A stretch of DNA of 64,000 bases, taken from the NCBI RefSeq assembly GCF_001039355.2, contig NW_019775180.1:788072-852071 (forward strand). Reading direction: 5' to 3'. Below the pieces are notes generated by a model. The model was not told the DNA's origin and searched no databases. It saw only the letters and a list, made by a program, of their open reading frames with translations. The stretch's first letter is position 1. Each line of letters begins with the position of its first letter. Origin of the DNA: Lingula anatina (taxonomy: Eukaryota; Brachiopoda; Lingulata; Lingulida; Lingulidae). Below, one piece after another: positions 46,701 to 58,200 of the stretch. A program made the translations under genes and the position numbers.

Positions 46701-48077
46701 ATCAGTATTTGTATTCATGATATTTCTACAAAGTAAAATAGTCTCTTGATTAGCTATATAATCAAATTAAAGTACAATATGTGTAATTGTGATATGACTT
46801 CTTCACTTAATGCGACAGTCCAAGTTTAGTCCTGCTTAAGGCTATAATTGGTCTCGAAATATTGCATTGCAATTGCTAAGACATTGTGTTAGCAGGGGGG
46901 TGCAATTGCCATCTCAAATAGTGATCGATCACAATGTTTGCATTTTGTGTCACAATTTGTGATGCTTTTGAGTTAGCAAGCCCAGATGGCAGGTTCAAAT
47001 TTTTTGTGTTTATTTGCTTGGGAAAGATATCCAGATGAAAGAATGGATGTAAATAATGTTTACTGCTATTGATTTATCACACCGTCATTGTTTAACAGAT
47101 GTGTTGAAGTAAATTGTGTCTTACAGTGTCCAATTATCTTTTTAGTTTTACAAGAGATATGATTAAACAAGCACCTAATAATGAAAGTGCATGGAATTAC
47201 CTTAGGGGGTAAGTTTTTTTATATATTTATTTATTATTATTATTATTATTATTTTTTTAAAGATTTAAATGACAGAAAAATGTTTCTTATGTTTATTATT
47301 TTTACATTGCCTCACTAGCAGCACATAATTGCTCAATTTTGGATAGTTGGTGGTTTTCTGCTTACATTTATGCAAAGGATAAGCAATGCTATTAACATTA
47401 GAAACTTATTATGTCAGTTTTGTGGAGGAGGGGGAAAGAAGGTCTCATTGATGAGTATTGTAATTGCAATTGTCTTGTTGATTTTTGGATAGTGAGTCTC
47501 TATTATATGTTACTGGAATGTTGCTAAAATAGGTCATTGCTTGAATGCCTTAACTACCCATTGTTTTCAACTGATATCATTTAAAGGCTACTATTTTTGT
47601 ATTAATAGAATATTGGCTGATAAAGAAATAAGCCAATATCCAGGACTAATGGAATTCTGCCACAAGTTGTATCAGGAAAATATCCGCTCTCCTCATTTAT
47701 TAGCATTCATGATTGACTGCTATGAGAACATGTTAGAACTTAAAAAGGATGACAAACAAGCTGCTTTGAACCAAGCATTAAAGGTAATTGCTCTTGTAGT
47801 TATATATATTTTTGGTTTGAATGAATAAAACCAGTTATGATATTGTAATACCAGTACATTTTAGTTTACCATTTTTTTTTCTGAAAAAGTGCTGATTAAC
47901 CAGTTTTATTAAAATACTTCAAGGTGATGAGAACAGCCCACAGTGAATATATGTTATTTGTTCTTTTTCCAGATGTGTGAATCCCTGGCAACAGAGTATG
48001 ACACTATTAGGAAAGAATATTGGAATTATATATCAAGATCCCTAACATCGAAATATGGACATTTTAAACCTAATTGA
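43775..48077 (+). CDS. FNTA: Protein farnesyltransferase/geranylgeranyltransferase type-1 subunit alpha
   Basis: Eight exons: 43775-43913, 44306-44420, 44678-44782, 45203-45313, 45803-45964, 47146-47208, 47609-47783, 47973-48077. Every junction is GT/AG and in frame, giving 324 aa. The alpha subunit is shared by farnesyltransferase and GGTase-I, which attach prenyl groups to the CaaX cysteine of Ras, Rho and lamin-type proteins in the cytosol. The tandem PFTA helical-hairpin repeats are clear: [34 protein letters not shown] and E-S-A-W-N-Y-L-R-G. The Y-D-Y-F-R-A-I-L-Q block before repeat 1 and the R-K-E-Y-W-x-Y-I-x-R-S-L end are also kept. The human protein (379 aa) is longer mainly by a proline-rich N-terminus and C-terminal tail, so no core part is missing. 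The ATG has a strong context (G at -3 and +4). AATAAA lies at 48283-48288. Intron 5 holds a ~1-kb transposon-like element. Confidence 0.97.
46004..46985. mobile_element. Candidate hAT-like non-autonomous element, ~982 bp
   Basis: The left end starts CAGGGCTCGGATAACATGAA and the right end, reverse-complemented, starts CTGGGCTTGCTAACTCAAAA. Both continue with AGCATC(G/A)CAAATTG, giving ~35 bp of imperfect inverted repeat (~75%). No clear 8-bp target duplication is seen. The start matches the MITE at 41958 over CAGGGCTCG. No transposase frame is present. It lies in FNTA intron 5. Confidence 0.5.
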
Positions 48078-50719
48078 AAAGAAAGTATGTCTTTGTTGAA
48101 ATTTGTCAGACAAGAACATTTGACAGATTTCTGACACAAGAAACTGTACTTTTATATGTAATTGTTATAGGAGCTGTGTGCTAGTCATATAAAATGTACT
48201 TTGTGTGCTTTGATGTTAGTTAATGGGTCCTTCTCTGTCAGCTTTTGTTCTTGCATTGTCACTCAATATCCAAACTAATAATAATAAAAAAAATTTCCTG
48301 GATCAGGTACCTAATAGATTGAGAAGCATGACAAGGAAACTACATTGGAAAATTGCTGCTGGATCTTTACTCAAATAAAATAACAACATACTGTACATAG
48401 TCTGGGCTTACCCTGGGGTGAAGTTGCTTCTAGTCAAATAAGGTGATAATTTTAGCAAAATGGGAAATTAGAACAAATTTAGCAATGATGAATTTGGTAA
48501 AATATAATAAAACATTTAACATTTGTCTTGCTTAATTTGGAAGATGTTTAGCTTTTGTTTTAAGTCACCAAGGTGAGCCCAGTTAACTTGAAAAGCTGGC
48601 TGTGTTTCAAAATTGGGAAAAATTTTGTACATTTATACCTAAGGCAGAGTGACTTTGAAGAAACTAAAATGCAACGCTTTAAATCAACTTTGTAGAAATG
48701 GTTAAAATAGTTTTAAAGTTATGTAGAGATATATGTAATTGTCATATGAATTTCAATGTAAAATGAAACTGCAGAGCAGTTAATGAATAGAATATCTTGA
48801 AAATGATATTTTTTTTAGTTGATTTAATTCTGGACAGTAAATGCCCAAAGAAAGCTGGATTGCTGGCATGCAACAATGTGTTATGTGGCACTTCGTGTGG
48901 ATAAACGTACTGAGCACAGTCTAGGGCAATTGTGACAGAACACCTAATGCAATATTCTCAAGCGTACGTCTGAAGAGATTGGAACCAGTGGTGCCATTCC
49001 TCACATGACAAGTGCATGTTTTAATGCTCTCAGTGACTTTAGATTGGTCAAGTCTATACACAATCGCAGGCTACAAGATATTAGTGATGGTCAATCTAAT
49101 TAAAATCCAAGAAAGCAGCATACAATGTAAAACATATTTATTTTCTTAAACAAGTTTATGAAGGTCTCAGGTTACAGTAGCATTAAGCCAAACTATTGAA
49201 ATCTTTTCTCAGATGCAAACAACAGCTTGCCTCTACTTGGGTTACAGCTTACACAAACTTGCTTGACCCAACTTAAATTTACTAACAATGTCCACATGAG
49301 CTTTACTTCTAAATGTTAGTTATTGCGTTATATAATTTTTAGTATACATTGGCAGATCATGTAGCATACAGCTACAGAAGTAATATCAGCAAGATTTCTA
49401 TGCTTGATTTCACGGATGAAAAACAGTCATGAGTTGGATGTAGTCTAAATTAAAAGATGCATGACTGAACATATTAGTTTGAAAAGTTGTTTATATAAAG
49501 TACAAACAAAACTTTTGATATACTGCCTCAGTACGTTCTGTTGCTAACTCAATATATTGTTCACTTATTACCTGTACCAGCAAAAAGCACTCTGAAAAAT
49601 CTACTCAAATAAACTTTAACCTTTGGTAAACATAGGTGTGAAATAACAACTTATAAATATTACAAGACAATCTTGTAAAAGATTAAAAAGTCTTATCTGC
49701 AGGAACAAACAAATTTTTGCAGGCTAAATAGATAAGATTAGGAATAGTCATATAAATATTGAGTCATCATTTACAAACAAGTTAAATAAATAAACCTACA
49801 CTTATTTGTGTAATTAACTTTAAAACAGCATATGTGGACTAAAAGCACCATCTGATTTTTGGCGGTACTTTTCAGCCCAGGTCAATCATAGATTTTCATC
49901 ATATTTACTCTTTTGAGAGCCTGCATCTTTCTTCCAGGTCGATTCATGCAGAGTATTTTAATTCTATTATATTTTCTGCAGACAGATCTCTAAGTCACTG
50001 ATTCTTTTGTTGTAATTAAAGCATTTGCCTTGCTTAAAACAGTAACAGGTGCTGATGTAGGTAACAATAAAATTACAAAATATATTATGTACATATACGC
50101 ACACTACACAGGTTATCAAAGCTAACAGAAGTCCAATATCAGTGCATCTGACTGGCAGCATACTATATCATTTGAAGAATCTGTATAAGGTTTTAACTGT
50201 ACAAATTGGCACTTAATTGCTCTCATGTGCACAGCAGTAGTATTAGAACACAATAACATAGGTCAGATTCAGAACCACACATTCACACTAGTTGGAAACA
50301 TATTTAAAAGATTCGATTTACACGTTCCATTTTCCTGTGAGGTAGTCAGATGCATAACCAATTTTTCTTTTTATTCATCTGAACTTTAGAATTTCAAAGT
50401 CAGAAAAAAGGTAAAAAACACCAATATTTTGGTGATTACAGATATACCATATTACTATTACAAGGAATGTCAAACCAATTCTCTCTTTGTAAAACTGGCT
50501 ATGTCTTTCAAGAAAGTTTCCACATTGGCATCAATGCAACTGCACCACAGTGAAGGACTAAAACCCTGGCCACACCTAAAAATACATCTGTCTGTAATAA
50601 AAATTTTTTGTAGCTCATGGCCAGACTATTCACTTCTGTTATTTGCAAGCATGCAGACTGAAAAGGGTGTGAATACCACAAGAGCCACTAGTAATAAACT
50701 GGCTACTGTCTGGTCACAT
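48078..50719. other. Convergent 3' ends of FNTA and LZTS
   Basis: FNTA 3' UTR ends near the AATAAA at 48283-48288 (another AATAAA follows near 48374). On the opposite strand LZTS may use the minus-strand AATAAA seen as TTTATT at 49137-49142, implying a ~1.6-kb 3' UTR. No exon or repeat family is recognised between. Confidence 0.5.
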
Positions 50720-53700
50720 TCAACACACTGACTCATCATTGGCACCAATCATCTTCATATCTCTGTTCTCAAGCTCTAGAGTCAACTGTTCAATTTCAGA
50801 CTCTAACATGCGATTTTTTCTATACATCTGTACATAGTTCAGCTGTAGTTGTTTCTGATATCTAACAACCTTGTCTTTTTCAGCAAACCACTGGTGCTTT
50901 TCATTCTCCATTTGTTCTCTTGATTCATCCAAAAGTTTTTTTGACTTTTGTAGCTCCAATCTTAAATGCTCCATTTCTTGACAGGACTGTTTCTCCCGAT
51001 CGTTAACTTTATTATTTTCTCTTTGTTCAGTTTGAATTGAGGTTTCTTTTATGTCTTTTCTTCTTTCTCTCTTCATGACTTCCAAGTCTGCTTTTACTCC
51101 CTGTAATTCCATCTGTACTTCACTGAGATCATCCTTGAGTTTTTCAATAAGTTTATTCTTATCCATTAGTTCATGGTGTTGTTCTTTGAGTTGTGCCTTC
51201 AAGGTCAGGGTTTCATTAGTTTTTGACCCTGACTCTTCTTTGATTTCTTTAAGTTGCTGCTTTAACAAAGATATCTCTCCAGACTTTTGACAAATTTCCC
51301 ATTTAGCCTCATCCTGTTGGGTTTTAAAACTTTTGAGGTCTTCTTCACATATCTCCAACCTTTTTTCTGCTGCTTTTTTGTCTCTGAGAAGGTTTTCATT
51401 TTCTTCAATCATAGCCTTCTTTTCTTGCTGAAGTTTATAGACTTGCAGCATGAGAGACTGTTCCATTTTGAACATTCTCTGCTGCTGAACTTTTTGTCTC
51501 CTCTGATATTCTTCCCTCATATCTTTCATTTCCATATGCCACGATAGTTGCTTTTCTTCATAAACTTGGAAGATAACCCTCTCATTGTGCTCCATTGTTT
51601 CACGAAGGTGGGATATTTCAGTGTCTTTTTCACGTAACATGACTTCCAGTTCTCCTACACCACTGTCGCTTGGAGAAGGTGTCTGCTGAGGGTAACTCCC
51701 TCTATGAGTAGAGGACAGATGGCTTACATTTGACGAGGCAAATGATGAAGGCCTTTCAGGTAATTTTGGATAGTCTGTGCTTCCTCCTCCAATAGAGCGA
51801 TCCATCTCCATTCCAAAAGAATTCTGGGAAGGATTTGTAGACTGATAATCCTGAGAACCATAGCCATCATCTTGGCTGGTTTGACTGGGAATTTTGCTGT
51901 CACGAGAAGCTGTCTGTGATGGGGAGACATAACGCTGCTGAGCTGGCACCACTGGTTTAAACGCAATTGGTCGTATCACTACCTTCCCTGGCACCTGCAA
52001 AACACATCAAACTCTGACTTAATCCATGGAAAACTCGACAAAACAAAAGATTTATGAGACACAACACGCTGATAAATTATTCCTGCAGGAAATCCTACTA
52101 TATGAAAAATAGCTTAAATTGCAGAAACCACCGACTAGCATTCTTCACATGAACTTATCAGAAATATAACAAACCTTCACCCAAACCATCACTGATGTCC
52201 TTCCTCACAACCAACAATGATATAGAGCACAAATGGACTTTGTCCTAATAGCTTGGAGTCAATACTGAATCTACTGCCAGGTGAATGTAGTTTGCACAGT
52301 CCATGACATCACAATCTGCATAGACTGTAAATGAGTTAGCCAGCAGCAGGTAGTGTGATTTTAATATGGGGATGATTAAGTGCAACTGTCATCCTACCCT
52401 ACTGCCTTTTATATTCTATTCATTATAGTAAATTGATTTCATTCCACCCCTTGTGTGCCAACACATCTGTTCATTTACACCAGGGTTGTACAGAAACCCC
52501 TTGTACAATCACAAAATGCCCCTGTAAGAAAGGCTGTTTATGTTTTTTACCCGTAGGAAATAGGCATTGCTTCCACAAATATATAGGTGTCTTGCCGGTG
52601 TTTATTTTGATTGTCCCAGCACACCTAGCTGGTGAACATGGTGCTGTTTACTGGCCTAACAAACCATGGCTGTTGACTGACTTTATCATTCAGTTGGTAC
52701 TGGAGTTTTTGCCACTTTCTTTTCAGAAAGTTTGGATTTAATCAGGGGCGTGCAATTTTTGATTTTATGATAAATTTGTTTTTCCCTGCCTATATTTGGA
52801 TATATTTTCTGTAAGTACAATATTTCACAATTGATGTTTACCTAACCTATAGATAGGAAATGTGCCTCATGGATCATGAAGAAAGAGGCAATAGAAAACC
52901 CTCTGCCTTTCACTCAATAGTCAATAGCAAGCAAAGTATTAAGGAGTGGGGTCTGTGTGTGGAGTGTGCACCCATACAGAAGTAACTGTGGGATGTATTC
53001 AACTTGGTCAGCTCCAGAAAAGCAATGGCAACCAACCCTTTTAATGTGGCAAACAATGCAGAACAATCCCAACACCACATGGATCATTGAACATGCAAAC
53101 TGGCTGTACAGACATAAACAAACCTTACTGTTTGCATTGCTCCTACCTTAGCTGCCTTGTGTATGGCTGTGTCATGTTGCAGCTCTGCCTTCCCTGTAGG
53201 TGGATTCATTGGTAACGGCCTTTGGCTTGACCAGAATAAATATATGTATTCTGGTCACTTCTGTCCAACTTTCTATAACACAGGTCAAAGGTGATCTACT
53301 TTTGCCCCTATTGAACCAGTAAACACCTTTTCAAAGCAGAAACAAACTGCCCATTAAAAATCTTAGAATGCATTGGAAAACCTGACCTGATGCATTCACC
53401 AACAAAACATGATGGTTTGTGCTTTGGTGCAGTCCCATGCTGGCAATGAAAGCATACTCGCCATACTACACTACCCAGTCAGAGTCAGACGATAAGCTAT
53501 CAGATACACAGCTGAATGCTAAACTATCCTCTTTGAATGCGATCCACTACTAGTCGTCAGAACAACTCTATTATCTATCTTCCTATCTCCAACCCTGTGC
53601 ACTGACTAAAACAAGAAACTTTTTGTCAGGTGGGGAGCAAAGGAAATACTAATCAGTGATCTATTGACAAATAAGGACACCTGCATTGTACTGGGGAATA

Positions 53701-55250
53701 CAACCTATCTTTAATCGTAATTGCATTCTATTGTGTCTGCCACAGTGAAAAATTAGTGAGCCTTGGTAATTTCTAGGAGGAGGGCATTCCTTCTATATCC
53801 TGCAACATGATTTAAGCAGTCAGTATAGTTATTTCATACCCTTTCTATTATTAATTTATCTATAGTTTATTATTGCAAAGGGGGCAGATAAGTTCCCTTT
53901 TAATATTAATTTCCCTGAGGTCCTAATTGTTGTGTTGAGGTAACCAAGTTACTATTATACGTAACTTAGATGTTACCGTTTTATTTTCATATTCACTTTT
54001 TTCCTCCCTCTTATTCAACCTTAGTCATTCCTCACATTACAAAAATTATTTCAAATTGCCCTATTTCATGGCTACAGCAATAAAAATGTAAGAGAAGATA
54101 TAAAGATTTTAGGAGAAAACTTGATATTTCCGTGGCAGGGCGTTATATTTCACCTGATTTATGCACAGGCAGGTGAGATAATAAATTTCTGCCGCTCTGC
54201 CCTCAGCCTGATGGAAACATTTTTTCACAAACATTTGTTTGCCATACCTGATACACTAATCTGTATGTTATGTGTTTAATATTTACAACCCAATCCTAAT
54301 TTGATTAACTGCAGTCAGCTATCTATTATCTCTCCATATGATCACAGCAATTTATAACTCATAGGAAAATTTTTTTTAACTAGGTTTTTTACATTAACAA
54401 AGAAAAAATCCTCTATTCTTCTCAGCAGTAAACTTTTCAGCCTAAACCAAAAAGCACCATAAAAATGTAATACCCTTTAAAACCATCTACATAGTGAATC
54501 ACACAAAGCAGTTGGTGGTGGAAGAGCAAGCTGTCAAATGCACAAGTGCACATACCTGCAAACACACCTGCTGCAATCTGAACCCTCACATATTATGTAT
54601 TTCATTCCTTTTTTCTTTCATTTTTTACATTCACCCATGCATACTATATAACAAAATATACAACATATTCCAACATTTACCTGGCTGAGAAATCCACTGT
54701 ATGGAGTGATCTTTGGAGGATGTGGTGGGTGGTCAGGAAGATCTTCATAGATGTGTCCATGATGGTCATCTAGATTGTCTAACTGTTCGTTACTACGGTA
54801 ATTACGCTTTGGCACTGGGGCCTGGAAACTACTGCCTACACCCATATTGTGAGGCTGAGGTGACCATGTCCTTTGGTTTGACTTCTGAGAGGTGCCTTTG
54901 GTATAGTAGTCTATATGGAAGCTTTGGTGAAAATTGGGATAACTGTCTGGTTTTGTGTCATTTAATGGTGGTTTGAAGTAATCCTCTGTGACAAAACGAT
55001 TTTGATTTTTGGCTGAGCGTTTTTTCTTTCGCTCTGTGATTGTGGTTACGTCTGTATAGTCCTGGTTGTCTGGTTCCTCAGGTGTAGATGACCTGCTTCC
55101 AAACATAAACTTTAGTTCATGAGAATAGGTGGAATAGGCTGAGTAGCTTGACGGTGGGGAATAAAATGTGTCTTCCAGATATGAGGTTGATGGCTCGTTT
55201 TCCTCAGGAAACAAAATGTCTGTACTAGTCACTGCTGTGTCTTGGGCCAT
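50720..55250 (-). CDS. LZTS: Leucine zipper tumour suppressor (LZTS/Fez1-family) coiled-coil protein
   Basis: Two coding exons, 55250-54681 and 51994-50720, with a GTAAAT donor and TTTTGCAG acceptor, phase 0; 614 aa (LZTS1-3 are ~600-670). The N-terminal half is Ser/Pro/Tyr-rich and disordered, with a KKKRS basic patch and S-P-S-D-S-G-V-G before the coil. From about residue 310 to the end runs a long coiled coil with the family core: E-V-M-L-R-E-K-D-T-E-I, V-I-F-Q-V-Y-E-E-K, W-E-I-C-Q-K-S-G-E-I-S-L-L-K-Q-Q-L-K-E, and near the end V-R-Y-Q-K-Q-L-Q-L-N-Y-V-Q-M-Y-R-K-N-R. Vertebrate LZTS proteins act at synapses and in cell-cycle and Wnt control, binding microtubule, Shank or beta-catenin partners; N4BP3 shares this Fez1 domain, so the gene could be pro-orthologous to both. 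The end (DESVC) lacks the PDZ-binding tail of LZTS1/2. A non-coding upstream exon exists, since a TTGCAG acceptor lies 23 bp before the ATG. Confidence 0.88.
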
Positions 55251-55262
55251 AGTCTCTTCTTT

Positions 55263-55271
55263 CTATACCAT
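55263..55271 (-). promoter_or_regulatory. Minimal upstream ORF in LZTS 5' UTR
   Basis: In the exon that starts after the CTTGCAG acceptor (first base 55273), ATG GTA TAG encodes Met-Val-stop and ends 12 nt before the LZTS start codon. Its ATG has A/G-rich context (CCATGG). Such tiny uORFs can lower translation of the main frame; effect unknown. Confidence 0.55.
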
Positions 55272-55273
55272 GG

Positions 55274-58200
55274 CTGCAAGATAAGAAACAAACATACAAT
55301 AGCTTGAGCAGAAACATTGGGAAAATATTATTCCAGAAGTTGTTCAATGCAATAATTGCACCAAACATTCATATTGTCTGAACTACCAGCAACTTCATTG
55401 AGTTCTGATGTGGTGCTTTGTGCCCCAGCCTCGCGGTACTGCACTTTGTAAAACAACCCGATCCAGGCGCACAATGTCCAATAATAGTGAAACATTACCT
55501 TGTTAACATGCAATAGCCCCAATCAAAACATAAGCCCTGCACAGCATTGTGAAAATCCCCACAGGCTTTCAACTCCCAAATCTCTTCTATCTGATCCAAT
55601 ACACACAGCTTTGTGAGCTGTCAGGGCCTTTTATCAGGTGTCCGTAGCAGACTCTGAAGTGTCCTTCATAATCCAATGTACATTTCCAACACCATTTGTG
55701 ATTATTTAACAAGGCAACAACTGAAATACACAACCTAAAGCCTTGAGTTCAATATATCAATACCATGGCTCCAGATTTATCTGAACACATTATGTCCATT
55801 ACAATGATGACATAACATATAACTTACTATATGGTGGTCAATCAAGCTCTAGCTGATAAAAGAAACACCAGTATACAAGAATGACTTAACAAATCCATAA
55901 GTCCCCTTGACTTTGTGACACCACCAAGCCCAGCATAGTTACTAAATACAAATGACATAAGGTTATCATTTCACTCAGGACCCAATACCAAACAGATCAA
56001 AGCTTCCCTATCAATGTCCAGATCATATCAGTCCATAGTAAGATGGGGAATCTTTCTCAAAACAGATAACTGACTCTCACTTATCCTATTTAGCTTGTAA
56101 TTTTGGTTCAAACCTTAAAATTTGTTAGTTCATGTGCAAAGCATTAATGACACAAACATTTTAACTGTAAATAATCGCTTTTTTTAAATACAGGATACCA
56201 GGTCAGTGTGTCACATGTTCTACCCAATGTCTGTGACTATCCAACTTTACAGAAGTTACTTTAAGCTTGAAATGGCAGAGGACACTGCTGGCAGTTAATT
56301 ATCCATATTCAATACAAATTCATTTACAGAGAAAAACAATTGGGTTAAAGTCTTACTTTCCATCTACTTCTTTGTGAGTTAAGTTCTCCTTTCCATGTTG
56401 CCTGCCTGCACACCTCCAGCCGTTCAAGTCCTACAGTAAGTATCACAAGCACTACTGGTGTCAATTACTAACATCTACCAGTGAAAACACAATGACCCCT
56501 ATCCTACCAGCTTAACCTACTAATCCCAAGGTGGGGCGATCAGAGGTAGGCGGAAACAAAGCCCTGCACAAACAAATAGTGCCGACACAAAACATCCATG
56601 GGCATGATTCAATAATCCTTATTCGCTAAATATGTGTAAGAATAACAGCCAGCTCCTCAGCAACCTTTGAAGGAGTACCTGATCAATTCTGGAGGAATTC
56701 AATCCTTTTATTAACCACCAGACACTCAAGCATGGTGTCACTGCTCCTTCAACAAGTTGAAAACATCTGCCACTTTTTTCCACCCTTGTGAAGACAAACT
56801 ATGGTAGAAGAGGCTGCTGATTCCTCTACTGCTGGGATAATCTACAGGAGCTGGGTGATTTATACCAAAGTTAATGAATGAAAAAAAGCAACAGGCTTGG
56901 TGTCAAAAGAAAATGTAGGAAGCCCATATACTGACCACAAAATAACTAAAGCTGGACCACCCTCCCTCCAACTATAATTCATGCCATAAAGCATTGTAAA
57001 ACACAATTTAAAAGGGGGAGACTGACAGATAATGTTTCATTAATTTCATTTCTTCCCCCAGAAAATGGAAGTCAATGCTTTTTTGTGCCATTGATTTCAT
57101 TTTACCTAATTTGAGCTGATCGAAATGGTAAACTACATCTTGGGACATTGTTTTTCTTGGTCTATTGCATATTCTGTACATTCAACCAACCCTCTGAAGC
57201 TTTGAAGTACAATTTATAGTCAATTTTAAATAAAACTTAATCATTATAAAAGAAAATTTGAAAAATACAGACTACAAATGATTACCTGACAGTGTGTGAA
57301 TCCATGCATTTCAACTCCGTAACTACTAACATGACTTGAAATTTAAGAACAAAATCACTTATAACTTAAACAACTCCAATGTCAAACTAGGAAATATTTT
57401 TATGCATCATCATTATGGAATGCACAACTTTAAAGTTCTGAAAACAACCTTCTCCAAACCATTTCTGCTGAATAAGTTCTCATTTATTGTGTGGTAATGT
57501 TTAGCACAAACAAAATCACAAAGCTACTTTAACCCATGACTCATTCATGGGAAGTTCAGGTAGATGTTTTGGAATTTACAACTGTTATTATTTAAGTAAT
57601 ACCTGTTATTGGTAGCAATTGTTTAAAATGACACATTTTTAAAATCTTAAATTATAGGTGAGACAGTGAAAAAATGAGCTATGAAACACACAAGGTGCAA
57701 AAGAATTTCTTAAAGATACTTTTAAACTGCTGACTCAATATTATAGACTCTTCAAAGATAAATCTTGAAAGATGACTGTATTTGTACCTTTATCCATTCA
57801 AGGCAGATTACTTAATGTGATTGAATAAAAAAAAAATGTTTTAACCAAGTATTGAACATGACTGAAAAAAGCAATAAAAAAAGTTTGGTCGACAAGTTCA
57901 AAGCAGGTAAAACACTACAGGTAGACTTAAAACATTGTCTGAAAAATCCACACAACATCAGTGTTTTTTCTCTACAACTGCCTCATCTTAAGGACACTAA
58001 TCCTTTTTTATCAGGCAGTCATATATAATTAGACTGCTCATGCTGAGGAGTCACAGCTGCAGTGGTGGTTTGGTTTTCCTGGTCAGGTGATTCTTTACTC
58101 TATTAAGAAAGTGAAAGAAAGAAAGTGAAAGAAAGATTACCAAAGAGGGTAAACAAAAGAAAAAAACAAACAAATAAAAAAACTCTATCTAATTATGAAA

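Noticed and set aside
52433-52741. Cys-rich plus-strand frame in the LZTS intron
   Set aside because: Antisense to the LZTS transcript, no ATG at a sensible place and no flanking exon signals.
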